Virus record (IMG/VR): IMGVR_UViG_3300018063_000004
Span: 1 to 64,000 of that record
Origin: a virus
Length of the DNA stretch: 64,000 nt
Direction: 5' to 3' (one strand)
The translations under genes were made by a program, and so were the position numbers. Positions 14,712-22,677 of this stretch are shown piece by piece (the first letter of the stretch is position 1; each line of letters starts with the position of its first letter). The notes beneath the pieces are model-generated. The model was not told the origin of the DNA. It made no database searches and worked only from the letters and a program-made list of their open reading frames with translations.

Positions 14712-15367
14712 TGCTTCCCCTTGAATGCGTAGTTGATGACTGACGCGGCACCAGCCTGCACGCGGATCCCGCCGGTGAAGATTTTCCCGTTCGGGTGCCA
14801 TTCGATCTGCGAGTTCGGCGGCACGAAAATGCTGTTCACGTAGGTGAACGGCGTGCCGGCATTGTCCTTGATGATCACGGTCGTCGTCTGCGTGCCGATG
14901 TTCGTCACGAACATCCAGTCCAGGCACGTCGCCGTGGCCGTGACCACCGTATCGGTCGAGGGCATCGCCGCGTTCGTCTCAAAGTTCGTGGACCCACAGC
15001 CGGATGGATCGCCGCCGGCTCCCGACAGCACTTCCACTTTGAAGCCCCCCGCCGCACCCAACGCCGTCGGTAGGGGCACGACTGTGCCGCCGGAAAAGAG
15101 TTCCGACGCCAGATTGAAATTCGTAGCCGTTTGCTTAAGTTGTTGCCCTTGCGATCCGAAGACGACACCCAACAGCCGCGCCCCCCGATCCGACACATCG
15201 CGCGGATCGATGTGCGCCCCGCCAAAGACGATCTTGAACGGCCAGGCGTTCGCGTCCGATGTCGTCGCCGCTTCGCCTTGACCGACGACTTGCGCGTGAG
15301 CGGCTGCGGCGAGCAAGAAGAAGAGTCCGAGCACGATTGCGACCATTCGATAAATCGCGTTCATCAT
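14708..15367 (-). CDS. Exported virion-like protein
   Basis: 219 residues from the ATG at 15367, which overlaps the preceding stop. The signal peptide MVAIVLGLFFLLAAAAHAQ has an AHA-Q cleavage site. The mature part is beta-rich. Near the C-terminus PFTYVNSIFVPPNSQIEW and IFTGGIRVQAGA resemble strands of phage head or tail surface proteins that normally lack a signal. It is the first of three consecutive exported products. Function unknown; a role at the cell surface during infection or lysogeny is inference. Confidence 0.65.
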   Translation of the reverse strand: MMNAIYRMVAIVLGLFFLLAAAAHAQVVGQGEAATTSDANAWPFKIVFGGAHIDPRDVSDRGARLLGVVFGSQGQQLKQTATNFNLASELFSGGTVVPLPTALGAAGGFKVEVLSGAGGDPSGCGSTNFETNAAMPSTDTVVTATATCLDWMFVTNIGTQTTTVIIKDNAGTPFTYVNSIFVPPNSQIEWHPNGKIFTGGIRVQAGAASVINYAFKGKQ

Positions 15368-15843
15368 TTCTCTCCTACTAATTGCGCGTTGACGGCTGGC
15401 GCGCTCCCGGCGTTCCATTTGGCCCCGACCATCGTCGCCCGGCCAAGCAGCTTGAACTCGGTCATGTTTCGTTGCAGCTCATACTCGTTCAGGTAAAAGC
15501 TTCCGGCCGTGTTCGTCAGCGTCACCTTCTGTTTCGTCGTGGTTAGGTTGCAGAGCAAAATCCCAATCGCTCGGATTGTGTCGGTCGTAATCGCGGTCAG
15601 TGCAGCCGGTAGAGTTGTGATCCCGCTGTCGTAGCCTGGCGCCACGTCGCGCACGGCGGCACCAAAATCCGTCGGCGCTGGCAGCGCGTTCGAGACTTTC
15701 TGGCGTGCGCCGGCTGTTTCTGGATCCCCGACCGAGACGACTTCCCGTTCAACCTCGCCCGCGGCGGTCGTGAGTCGAACCGTCTCCATTTTCTTGCCGG
15801 TCGAATCCGGCGCGACTTGAATGAAGGATTCCGTCACGGCCAT
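15364..15843 (-). CDS. Hypothetical structural protein
   Basis: 159 residues, ATG at 15843. No signal peptide. The N-terminal part is polar (SFIQVAPDSTGKKMETV). The C-terminal part is strand-rich (IRAIGILLCNLTTTKQKVTLTN, FKLLGRATMVGAKWNAG) as in virion surface proteins. It lies directly before the exported protein at 15367 and probably shares its operon. No family recognised. Confidence 0.5.
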   Translation of the reverse strand: MAVTESFIQVAPDSTGKKMETVRLTTAAGEVEREVVSVGDPETAGARQKVSNALPAPTDFGAAVRDVAPGYDSGITTLPAALTAITTDTIRAIGILLCNLTTTKQKVTLTNTAGSFYLNEYELQRNMTEFKLLGRATMVGAKWNAGSAPAVNAQLVGEK

Positions 15844-15847
15844 GCGC

Positions 15848-16288
15848 TTATCTCTGTGTCAAGACGATCGTGATCTTTTCGAGATCGCCGATGTGCTCGA
15901 CCGTTCGCGGCGCCGGAACTAACAAGCCAGTGGCTTTGTCGAGTGTTGTGAATTGTTCGCCGCCGACCAGTAGGACCGTATCTTTGGTGACGATGAAATA
16001 GCCGGCGATCGGGCGATTCGTTGGACCCTGAAACATGAACACGACTTCCGGGTAACGCGCGATCGCCGGCCGATTCGAGCGCGCGTCGTCGATCGTCCAT
16101 TCTCGAGGATCGAGACGGACCGCGGCATAGCCCGGGCCCTGGACTTCGGTATAGCGCGCCGCGGTATCGGTCGGTTGAGGCGTGCGTTCGTTGGTGAAGA
16201 GCTTCAAGATCAATTCTTCCGGCTGCCGGCGCGCGAGCTGCACCTCGAGCCGGTAGGTCGTCCAGGCATGCGTCGTCATGCCTGGCAT
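15848..16288 (-). CDS. Hypothetical virion-associated protein
   Basis: 146 residues; the ATG at 16288 abuts the portal stop, and AAGGAG inside the portal 3' end serves as ribosome binding site. An internal ATG three codons in is possible. It contains YAAVRLDPREWTIDDARSN and VVFMFQGPTNRPIAGYFIV, a well-conserved-looking core that also suits tail or head decoration proteins. No enzymatic motif. Confidence 0.5.
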   Translation of the reverse strand: MPGMTTHAWTTYRLEVQLARRQPEELILKLFTNERTPQPTDTAARYTEVQGPGYAAVRLDPREWTIDDARSNRPAIARYPEVVFMFQGPTNRPIAGYFIVTKDTVLLVGGEQFTTLDKATGLLVPAPRTVEHIGDLEKITIVLTQR

Positions 16289-18091
16289 CTACAACTCCTT
16301 GACATTCTCGGAGCCAATAATCTGGCCGTTGCTATCCCTCACGACCTTTCTCGGCGGCGACGTGAGATCGACATTCACGCGAGCGCCCTCCACGGTGACG
16401 GCCGCCGGCGCGACGTTGACGGTAATCGGCGCCGCCTGTGCCGACCGCCGGTCAGCGAGACGGCCCCCGAGGTCCTCAAGCTGCCGACTGATGGTCTCGA
16501 GCCTGCCGTGGCCGTTCCCGCCATGGGGTTCCAGCCGCTCCGCCTCCTCCCGCTGCGCGTCCTCATCCGGATCCGGCCGGCCGAAGGGGGGATTCGTCGG
16601 CCGCCCAGGCCGAGCGGCCGCGGCCGCGGCCATGGCTGCTTGCATCTCGTCCGCGCGCCCCTGGCGTTCTGCGGCGTCCGCGTCCGCCTCGTCCATGACG
16701 TCTTGCGCTTTGAAATCGAAGCCCGATCCGAGATGTTTCGTGAGCGCCAGCGTGATGATGGACGCGACACGCCGGCTGATCGTCTTGTTGTTCATGGCCG
16801 TATCCATCGCGGCGACGATCTGCGAGAGTGCGCTGCCCACGCGCGAAATGTCCTTCGCCGCAATCTCCGGCATGTTCACGCTGAATACGTCGGTCGTCAG
16901 ATGGCGGAACAAGATCGGATTCAACCCGCGCTGTTGCTCGATCCCGAAGCGGAGGATCTGAGTCAGAAACCCGCCGAACTCCTTCTGCCGCGCCGCCGGC
17001 GTTTTCATGGCCACGTCGTTCTGTCCTTCGATGGTTGCGCGGTTGCTGTCCTGCCAGCCGAACCAGGCGATCGGCATGCCGAGCGAGCCGGCAATATGGA
17101 TGGTCAAGAGGCGCGCGGTTTCTGATCGGTCCGTCGCGTTCAAGGCGGGCGAGAGTGCGGTGAGCTTCTCGTGCTGATTGCGGCCGAACACCGAGCCGGC
17201 TGATGGCGTGCCGATCTCGGCCATGCGCTCGGCGATCTGCACTTTCGTGGCGTCCTTGATCTCGAGATCCCACACGAAGGCGGAGAGCAACCGGACGCGC
17301 TCCACCTCCGCAAACATATATTGATCGAAGAGATCCAGCCAATCGGCCAACGGGAGGTAGTCCGAGCGCCCGCGGCTCGAGTTCGGCAGATTGTTGATCG
17401 CGAAGTAAAAACACTCGCCCTCGAGGCGGCCGGTCAGCGGATTCTCCTGGATGATCGTGATCCGCCGCGACTCGGCCTCATGCGGTTGTCGTTTGAGCCG
17501 GACGAACTCTGGGACGAGGACGTTATCCGGGCGCGTCTCGACTTCCTCAATCTGATAGGGATCGATGAACCCGATCGTCGGCACACCCGTCACGTCGTTG
17601 ACCGCCACGGGCAGGACCAGTTCGCCGTTCAACATCAGCGCATTCGAGAGCTTGCGCGCGCGTTCGCCGAGCCGATTGATGGGATGGTTCCAGACCTTGC
17701 CGACCGCCTCCGCGATCTTCGGGTCTTGCGCGTCAAAGCTGAGGCCTTCGCCCACGACCAGGTCGGTCTGAGCGGTGATCAGGCGGCGCGCGAAGGGATT
17801 CGTTTCGTAGAGAAACCAGGCGATTTCCAGCATCCGATCTTGTTGCATGGGCTGGAGATCGCGCTTTTTGAACTTCGTCCCGCTCGAGAGCCGGCGGAAT
17901 TGATAGTCGTCGCTATCGATCATGCCGGCGATGGGTGAGAGCGTGAGCGCCTCGGCGCGCCTGGCGGCCGCGGCCTCTGACGCCTCCGACCGCCGGAGCG
18001 GCAGATCGAGGAACGGTTCCTCCACGGTGGCCACCGCGGTGACGAAGATGGGCGGATGCATAAACGCGCGGACGCGATCGCGAAAGCTCAT
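16289..18091 (-). CDS. Portal protein
   Basis: 600 residues, ATG at 18091 overlapping the HTH gene stop (ATGA). The portal core is visible: PMQQDRMLEIAWFLYETNPFARRLI near residue 80, then IAEAVGKVWNHPIN, and AGSLGMPIAWFGWQDSNRATIEGQ (about 350), which is characteristic of portal proteins that contact the DNA channel. The C-terminal 100 residues are rich in Ala, Arg, Pro and Glu and probably extended. It is followed by head genes and preceded by the terminase, the usual packaging order. It forms the dodecameric DNA entry ring. Confidence 0.85.
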   Translation of the reverse strand: MSFRDRVRAFMHPPIFVTAVATVEEPFLDLPLRRSEASEAAAARRAEALTLSPIAGMIDSDDYQFRRLSSGTKFKKRDLQPMQQDRMLEIAWFLYETNPFARRLITAQTDLVVGEGLSFDAQDPKIAEAVGKVWNHPINRLGERARKLSNALMLNGELVLPVAVNDVTGVPTIGFIDPYQIEEVETRPDNVLVPEFVRLKRQPHEAESRRITIIQENPLTGRLEGECFYFAINNLPNSSRGRSDYLPLADWLDLFDQYMFAEVERVRLLSAFVWDLEIKDATKVQIAERMAEIGTPSAGSVFGRNQHEKLTALSPALNATDRSETARLLTIHIAGSLGMPIAWFGWQDSNRATIEGQNDVAMKTPAARQKEFGGFLTQILRFGIEQQRGLNPILFRHLTTDVFSVNMPEIAAKDISRVGSALSQIVAAMDTAMNNKTISRRVASIITLALTKHLGSGFDFKAQDVMDEADADAAERQGRADEMQAAMAAAAAARPGRPTNPPFGRPDPDEDAQREEAERLEPHGGNGHGRLETISRQLEDLGGRLADRRSAQAAPITVNVAPAAVTVEGARVNVDLTSPPRKVVRDSNGQIIGSENVKEL

Positions 18092-18447
18092 GAAGCCCTC
18101 TCCAGTGTCAAGACCGCGATCGCTTTTCGGCGCGCGGATTTCTCAAGTTTCGAGACGGTGACAATCGAGAGCTGAAGACGTCGCACGATTTGCGCCTGTG
18201 TGACTGGCACATCTGACCCAATACCGAGCCGCAGCTCGAGCACGCGCGCTTCGTTCGCCGTGAGGCGTGTCTTGATCGTCGGCCAGTGCGGCTTGAGGAA
18301 GGCGCGCCAGCGCCGACGGGAGGCTTCGCGAGCCGCGGTAGTCAAACGCTCCCCCCTGGTCAGAGAAGGTCCGACGCCCGCGCGAGGTTCTTCCTGTGGC
18401 GCGTTCGTGGAAGGATGTCGGCTGAGTGTAGCAGAGCTGTCTCGCAT
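18088..18447 (-). CDS. Sigma-70 region 4-like HTH protein between terminase and portal
   Basis: 119 residues from the ATG at 18447, just past the terminase stop. The first 60 residues are polar and basic. Residues 65-115 follow sigma region 4: LTANEARVLELRLGIG, then TQAQIVRRLQLSIVTVSKLE and a basic end (KSARRKAIAVL). It lacks region 2, so it is not a full sigma factor. It may be a late-gene regulator, an anti-sigma-like competitor, or a DNA-binding helper of packaging. Overlap with the portal start indicates coupling. Confidence 0.55.
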   Translation of the reverse strand: MRDSSATLSRHPSTNAPQEEPRAGVGPSLTRGERLTTAAREASRRRWRAFLKPHWPTIKTRLTANEARVLELRLGIGSDVPVTQAQIVRRLQLSIVTVSKLEKSARRKAIAVLTLERAS

Positions 18448-18451
18448 GGGC

Positions 18452-20026
18452 CTATCGCCGGCGATTACCGAAGATGAATCCGGACAGCCGTCGATAGTTC
18501 TGATCCGCACGTGGCGCCGGCGCCGGCGGCGCAAACGATCCGACGGCCAGCGTGGCGCCCGTCGATGCGTGATACGCAATCACAACGGCGTGCGCGCGAT
18601 CTGGTGAGGCCTTCAGCCCCTTCGGCATATCGGCCGCGGCAATACTCGGATCATCCGGATCCTTGATCGCGAGCTGGCCCTTCGGCATGTGCCGCGTCCG
18701 GAGGTTCGAGAGCTGGCCCTTCAGGCGATCGTCGTCGCAGAGCCCGAACGTCCCGACCTCGCCGCGCTCCCGAGCCCGGAAGTTGTCCTCGAGCGCCATG
18801 CGGAACTTCCAGCAGAGCCAGGCTTTGTTATTCTGGAAATGTTCCTTCCGATCGTCGGTATCGAGCGCGGACTTCGATCCAAAAATCACGGGCATCGTCG
18901 GGATCTGGTGCAGTTTCATGAGCATATCGGTCACGCCGCCGCCGAGGCCTGTGTCATCCACGCCGATCGTTTGCGCGCCGAGCGCCTCGCCCTCATACAA
19001 ATCGACGAGCCGCTGCGTGGTCGTGACCAGGTCCGTCTTCGTCCACGTTTTGATCCAATCGATCCGCGTGCTCGAGCCGAAGGCCGTGGCCGTTTCGTCC
19101 ACACCGAAGCGCGCCACGTCGCACCCGAGGACCTTGCGCGAGGCGTGCTTGATCGCCGGCTCGAGCGTCTCGTGCTCGCACTCGCCCTCGAGCTTGCCGC
19201 ACGTCGCGCAGCGTTGCGCCTGGCCGGCCAGCTCGGCGGCGAGGATCCAATCGAGCCGGATCAGAATGTCATCGCCTTCGTTCGGGAACTCGCCGAGGAC
19301 TTTTGCCTGGTAGATCGGCGACGTGACGCCCCATTCCTCGGCTTTTTGCGCCAGCCACTTCCGATCGACGCGCGGCGCATCCTCGCCGTTGATATGAATC
19401 TGCCGAAAGAACTTCGCGATGCGGCCGAAATGTGATTCATAGAACTTGCCCTGGCGGGATCCCGGCGTCGACGTATAGAGCCGCTGGCCGCCGGTGGTGA
19501 GCGCGCCATCGATGGCGTCATAGATCGGATTCGACACGCCCTTCGCTTCGTCCACAATGAACAACACGAACGGCGCGTGGAAGCCTTCCATGTTTTGCGG
19601 CTTGTTCGACGCGATCCCGATCGCGTGCCAATCGGCTTCATGGCCGCGCACGCTCATTTTCGTTTTCGAGAGCACGAGATGCTCCTTGAGGCGAAAGCCT
19701 TGATGCCATTTCGCGATCTCGGCCCACAGAATGTCTTTGACCTGGCGGAGCGTCGGCGCCGTCGTCGGCACTTTCGAAAACGGCCGCGTCAGGAGATACC
19801 AATAGACAATGAAGGCATCGACGGTCGTTTTCCCCACGCCGTGTCCGCTCCGGACCGTGACGTCGTCGCCCGCGGCGATCCCCTCCATGATCGCCGCCTG
19901 ATAGTCCTCGAGTTCGACCGGTTGGCCGTTCTTGTCGCGGAAGAGATCGTGGACAAACGCCCGCGGATTCGCGTGATAGCTCTTCCACTTGGCGACCGCA
20001 AAGTCGCGGACCTCCGCCGTCAACAT
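18452..20026 (-). CDS. terL: Terminase large subunit
   Basis: 524 residues, ATG at 20026. ATPase: Walker A SGHGVGKT at residues 60-67, Walker B VLFIVDEA near 154-161, then a coupling motif around STPGS. Nuclease: a first acidic residue in GCDVARFG (D303) and a second Asp in IGVDDTGLGG. A CxxC..C cluster (CATCGKLEGECEH, about 273-285) lies between the two domains. The enzyme pumps DNA into the prohead through the portal and cuts it. The small subunit is not adjacent; the best candidate lies at 25696-26265. Confidence 0.92.
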   Translation of the reverse strand: MLTAEVRDFAVAKWKSYHANPRAFVHDLFRDKNGQPVELEDYQAAIMEGIAAGDDVTVRSGHGVGKTTVDAFIVYWYLLTRPFSKVPTTAPTLRQVKDILWAEIAKWHQGFRLKEHLVLSKTKMSVRGHEADWHAIGIASNKPQNMEGFHAPFVLFIVDEAKGVSNPIYDAIDGALTTGGQRLYTSTPGSRQGKFYESHFGRIAKFFRQIHINGEDAPRVDRKWLAQKAEEWGVTSPIYQAKVLGEFPNEGDDILIRLDWILAAELAGQAQRCATCGKLEGECEHETLEPAIKHASRKVLGCDVARFGVDETATAFGSSTRIDWIKTWTKTDLVTTTQRLVDLYEGEALGAQTIGVDDTGLGGGVTDMLMKLHQIPTMPVIFGSKSALDTDDRKEHFQNNKAWLCWKFRMALEDNFRARERGEVGTFGLCDDDRLKGQLSNLRTRHMPKGQLAIKDPDDPSIAAADMPKGLKASPDRAHAVVIAYHASTGATLAVGSFAPPAPAPRADQNYRRLSGFIFGNRRR

Positions 20027-20032
20027 AAAAAA

Positions 20033-20995
20033 TCAGTGTGTCCTCGGCGGCGGGTGAGTCATGGCCATCGCGTGAAGAGGGAGATTGCGCCATTGCAGCG
20101 TGTGCCAGACCGGATCGGTCCGGGACGTGCGGGCATCGTAGAGACCCCATCCGTTCTGCCCATCGGGCCCCTGGTCCGCCTCGAGCACGAAGTGCCGCGC
20201 CCCGAGCTGCCCGGCCTGTGTGTAGGCCTCCAGGATCCAGCGCCGGCGGATGCTGCGCGTGAGGCACTCGGAGGCCTGAACGGCGTCTGAGCGGCCGGCC
20301 CACGCCAGACGCGCCCATTCCTGGATCCGCGGCCAGGTGGCCAAGCGTTCCTCGAGTTGCCAGCCGATGCGGGTGAACGTGATCGGGAGATTGAGCCGCT
20401 TGCCGACCATGTAGCGGACCGCGGCGAACAGCCGCCGGCGGAACGGTCGGCCGGGTGTCACGGCATGGCAGGACAGGCCGTGACAGCGCGTCACGAAGTC
20501 CCGGACGACGCCGGCCGTCGCGTGCGCGCGCGCGCAGCGCAAGAGCCCTATCAGCCAAGCCGAGGCCGCGGGCGATCCGTCAAACCCGGCGCCGAGCAGG
20601 ATCGGCCGGTTCACCGTAAAGGCGCGAACGGTCGGGATCTGCGGATCATGCGCGAAGGCGAGCAGCTCGAGGACGGCGGAGGCCTGGTCGACAAAGGCGA
20701 GTGGCGAGAGGTGTCGCCACGGCACGCAACCGATCTCGAGCCCGGCTGTCACGCCAAGGCCATGTGTCGCAATCAGTCTGGCGGCCAGGCGTGCGCCGGC
20801 GACACCGATGCACTCCACGGGTAAGCACCAGAGCACATTGAGCTGGTGCGTGTCGGCATGGCGGATCCAGGTGAGGGTATTCGGGGGATCGCACAGCACG
20901 TGCCGGACGATCGTCGGACGGAGGCCGAGGACCGCGGATCGATCGAATCCGATCCCGAGCCTCGGCGCATGGGCGAAATTCACACCGAGCTGCAT
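20033..20995 (-). CDS. Hypothetical protein upstream of terL
   Basis: 320 residues from the ATG at 20995 with AAAGG upstream. It has no recognised domain. Landmarks are an early strand (MQLGVNFAHAPRLGIGFDR), several Trp-containing segments (LTWIRHADTHQLNVLWCL), a helical Arg/Trp-rich half (LEERLATWPRIQEWARLAW) and HFVLEADQGPDGQN near the C-terminus. No signal peptide or nucleotide-binding motif. It ends 6 bases before the terminase start and is probably co-transcribed. A link to packaging is inferred only from position. Confidence 0.55.
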   Translation of the reverse strand: MQLGVNFAHAPRLGIGFDRSAVLGLRPTIVRHVLCDPPNTLTWIRHADTHQLNVLWCLPVECIGVAGARLAARLIATHGLGVTAGLEIGCVPWRHLSPLAFVDQASAVLELLAFAHDPQIPTVRAFTVNRPILLGAGFDGSPAASAWLIGLLRCARAHATAGVVRDFVTRCHGLSCHAVTPGRPFRRRLFAAVRYMVGKRLNLPITFTRIGWQLEERLATWPRIQEWARLAWAGRSDAVQASECLTRSIRRRWILEAYTQAGQLGARHFVLEADQGPDGQNGWGLYDARTSRTDPVWHTLQWRNLPLHAMAMTHPPPRTH

Positions 20996-21065
20996 GGATG
21001 ACCTTTGTTGTGGAACCAGCCGGATGTCCACGAGAGACGGCCGATCGCCGACCCCGGGTCGAACG

Positions 21066-21263
21066 TCACGCGCGGGTCACGTGTGTCGCGCGTGGACCCT
21101 TCGGGCTCTTTTCGGTCTCGAAGGACACGCGCTCGCCTTCCTTCAATTGATCGAACAGCGTGCCCGTGCAACCGGACTGATGAAAGAAATACTCCGTGCC
21201 GTTCTCGGCGGCGATGAACCCGAATCCTTTGTCTGTCAGCAATCGTTTAATCGTGCCTGTCAT
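21066..21263 (-). CDS. Cold-shock domain protein
   Basis: 65 residues, ATG at 21263 with AAAGGAGCG upstream. RNP1 (KGFGFI, residues 12-17) and RNP2 (EYFFHQ, 24-29) are both present. Its length is that of a single CspA-type domain. It binds single-stranded RNA or DNA and can melt RNA hairpins or act as an antiterminator. That is notable in a genome with terminator-like hairpins before its capsid and tail genes. It lies next to the tRNA-like gene. Confidence 0.88.
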   Translation of the reverse strand: MTGTIKRLLTDKGFGFIAAENGTEYFFHQSGCTGTLFDQLKEGERVSFETEKSPKGPRATHVTRA

Positions 21264-21326
21264 CGATCGTCGCTCCTTTGGATGATCGTCACAGCTATCA
21301 CAGCGCCTAACCGCCAGGCCGAACAG

Positions 21327-21398
21327 TGGAGCGGACGGAGAGGTTCGAACTCCCCTCTGCGCTTGGAAGCGCCGCAACGCCTTCTTTGCTTCGCCCGC
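21327..21398 (-). tRNA. tRNA-Gly(UCC)-like gene with encoded CCA and contracted anticodon loop
   Basis: On the minus strand the acceptor GCGGGCG (21398-21392) pairs with CGTCCGC (21337-21331, one G-U), followed by T and CCA (21329-21327). The D stem is GCAA/TTGC with loop AGAAGGCG. The T arm is GGGAG-TTCGAAC-CTCTC. The anticodon stem GCGC/GCGC encloses TTCCAA, only 6 bases, so U33-UCC-A37 is present but one loop base (position 32) is missing. Position 8 is A instead of U. Either a degenerate phage tRNA or a tRNA-like element. Confidence 0.75.
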
Positions 21399-21428
21399 CT
21401 GCACGGTCTCTTGTCTTTCATGCCCGCG

Positions 21429-21641
21429 TCAATCGCTGGTCGGTTCCACTTGTGAGACGGTCCGCTTCACGTAGGACGGCAAGGCCGGTTCGCCCTTCGC
21501 TTGGCGCGTTTTGTTTTCGCTGATCACGCGATCCTCGGCTTGCTGTTCGAGCGTCTCCACGTGGCGTTCAGCCTCGGCCTGGTTTGGCGCGTTGATGTCG
21601 AGCGTTGAATCATCGGAGAGTGTTGCGCGAAACTTTGGCAT
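21429..21641 (-). CDS. Small acidic helical protein
   Basis: 70 residues, ATG at 21641 with AGGAG 7 bases upstream. A short strand start (MPKFRATLSDDSTLDINA) is followed by a long charged helix (EAERHVETLEQQAEDRVISE). No Cys and no membrane segment. Function unknown. The gene lies just upstream of the tRNA-like gene in transcription order. Confidence 0.5.
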   Translation of the reverse strand: MPKFRATLSDDSTLDINAPNQAEAERHVETLEQQAEDRVISENKTRQAKGEPALPSYVKRTVSQVEPTSD

Positions 21642-21652
21642 GTTGGCTCCTG

Positions 21653-21952
21653 TCAGAATAATCGGCGGAGAAGTTCCGCGATTAGAAGTGGCACGACGAT
21701 CGCTCGTAGGCAATAGACACACAGACAGCGGCCTGGATCCCCGCAGTTCACGCACGGCCGGTTCCACCAGCGGGGCGCGATCGCCCCATAGGCATCCCGC
21801 ACGGCAATCACATCTTTTTTCCACTGTTCGTTTGCGAACCACAGCCAGTCCCGAATGTGCGCCGCGCGCGAGAGTTTCCAGATCCCGAGGATGATGAAGC
21901 CGCCGGCGGCGCCGCCGAGCACGTTGATCGCGAGCAGCTCGGGCCAGGTCAT
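21653..21952 (-). CDS. Small membrane protein with a tape-measure-derived segment
   Basis: 99 residues, ATG at 21952. One N-terminal membrane helix (LLAINVLGGAAGGFIILGIW), then NEQWKKDVIAVRDAY, then a CxxC..CxC..C cluster (PCVNCGDPGRCLCVYC) and a second hydrophobic segment (IVVPLLIAELL). The 15-residue block is identical to one in the tape measure protein, and its DNA matches 43 of 45 bases at 61103-61147. Two membrane segments around a Cys cluster suggest an inner-membrane protein; a holin-like or exclusion role is only a guess. Confidence 0.6.
   Translation of the reverse strand: MTWPELLAINVLGGAAGGFIILGIWKLSRAAHIRDWLWFANEQWKKDVIAVRDAYGAIAPRWWNRPCVNCGDPGRCLCVYCLRAIVVPLLIAELLRRLF
21788..21832. 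repeat. 45-bp repeat shared with the tape measure gene
   Basis: This segment matches 61103-61147 at 43 of 45 positions. In both places it is read in the same minus-strand frame as NEQWKKDVIAVRDAY. The two differences are silent C/T changes in Lys codons. Confidence 0.9.
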
Positions 21953-22167
21953 TCGAACCCTACTGTCCGCGCGTCCTGGAACTCTCGTTCGAGGATCTGT
22001 CGGAGTGTGTCCGCAAACAGCCGCGCCGCTTCGAGACGTTCAATCGTCAGCACGCCGAGCGGTTCGATTTCGATTTCCGCTCGTGCCTTGATCCTTCGAC
22101 CGAATGCTTGATCGCTCTCTAATTCAATCGTGAACGTCGCGCCCTGTTGTTTTACGAAGATCGCCAT
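21949..22167 (-). CDS. Hypothetical small protein
   Basis: 72 residues; ATG at 22167 with AGGAGG upstream, stop overlapping the next start as ATGA. Short strand pairs (FVKQQGATFTIELESD, IKARAEIEIEPLG) are followed by a helix (RLEAARLFADTLRQIL). No family recognised. Confidence 0.5.
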   Translation of the reverse strand: MAIFVKQQGATFTIELESDQAFGRRIKARAEIEIEPLGVLTIERLEAARLFADTLRQILEREFQDARTVGFE

Positions 22168-22190
22168 ATGCCAGCCTCCTGAAGCCACGG

Positions 22191-22397
22191 CTATCGACGG
22201 CCAAGTGCAGCAACTTGACGCCGGCGCGCTCGAGCCTCGAGGATCTCGAACGCCTGGCGGTCCGCCAGTTCGTAGATCCCGCGGATCGTCTCAGCCGCCA
22301 TCTGGTCGTCGAGTTTGATCTCCACACAGACGTGAACTTCCTCCGTCGCAATCCCGGTCGGTGTCGCGCCGCCGACGATTCGCTGTTCGTGTCTCAT
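22191..22397 (-). CDS. Hypothetical small protein
   Basis: 68 residues from the ATG at 22397 with GAGG nearby; an ATG at 22454 in the same frame would add 19 residues and overlap the upstream gene. It contains VHVCVEIKLDDQMAAETIRGIYELADRQAF, an alpha-beta unit with an acidic middle. No family recognised. Confidence 0.45.
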   Translation of the reverse strand: MRHEQRIVGGATPTGIATEEVHVCVEIKLDDQMAAETIRGIYELADRQAFEILEARARRRQVAALGRR

Positions 22398-22422
22398 GCC
22401 GTGGTCGAGCCTCGAACGCAAG

Positions 22423-22677
22423 TCATGTGCAACGTGGTGAGCCTGCCGGCACAAATAGCATGCCTTCAGCCCAGATTTCCTTCCGAACCGGCACAGAGAG
22501 GGTTAGGTTGATCAACTTGATGCCAGCGTCCCAATCGGTCGGACGTTTCACGAGCGGGAAGCCTCGATAGCTCTCGGCCTCATATCCAGCCGTCTTGAGT
22601 TCCGTGATCACTAACTCAGTCCAAGCTTTGAGAGTCATCGGCGCGTTGTCGCTTTCCGGATGAAGGTGATGCGTCAT
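22423..22677 (-). CDS. Hypothetical small protein
   Basis: 84 residues; ATG at 22677 overlaps the upstream stop (22674). The segment LVITELKTAGYEAESYRGFPLVKRP, followed by INLTLSVPV, looks like a compact alpha/beta domain. Unknown function; part of the run of small co-transcribed genes. Confidence 0.5.
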   Translation of the reverse strand: MTHHLHPESDNAPMTLKAWTELVITELKTAGYEAESYRGFPLVKRPTDWDAGIKLINLTLSVPVRKEIWAEGMLFVPAGSPRCT

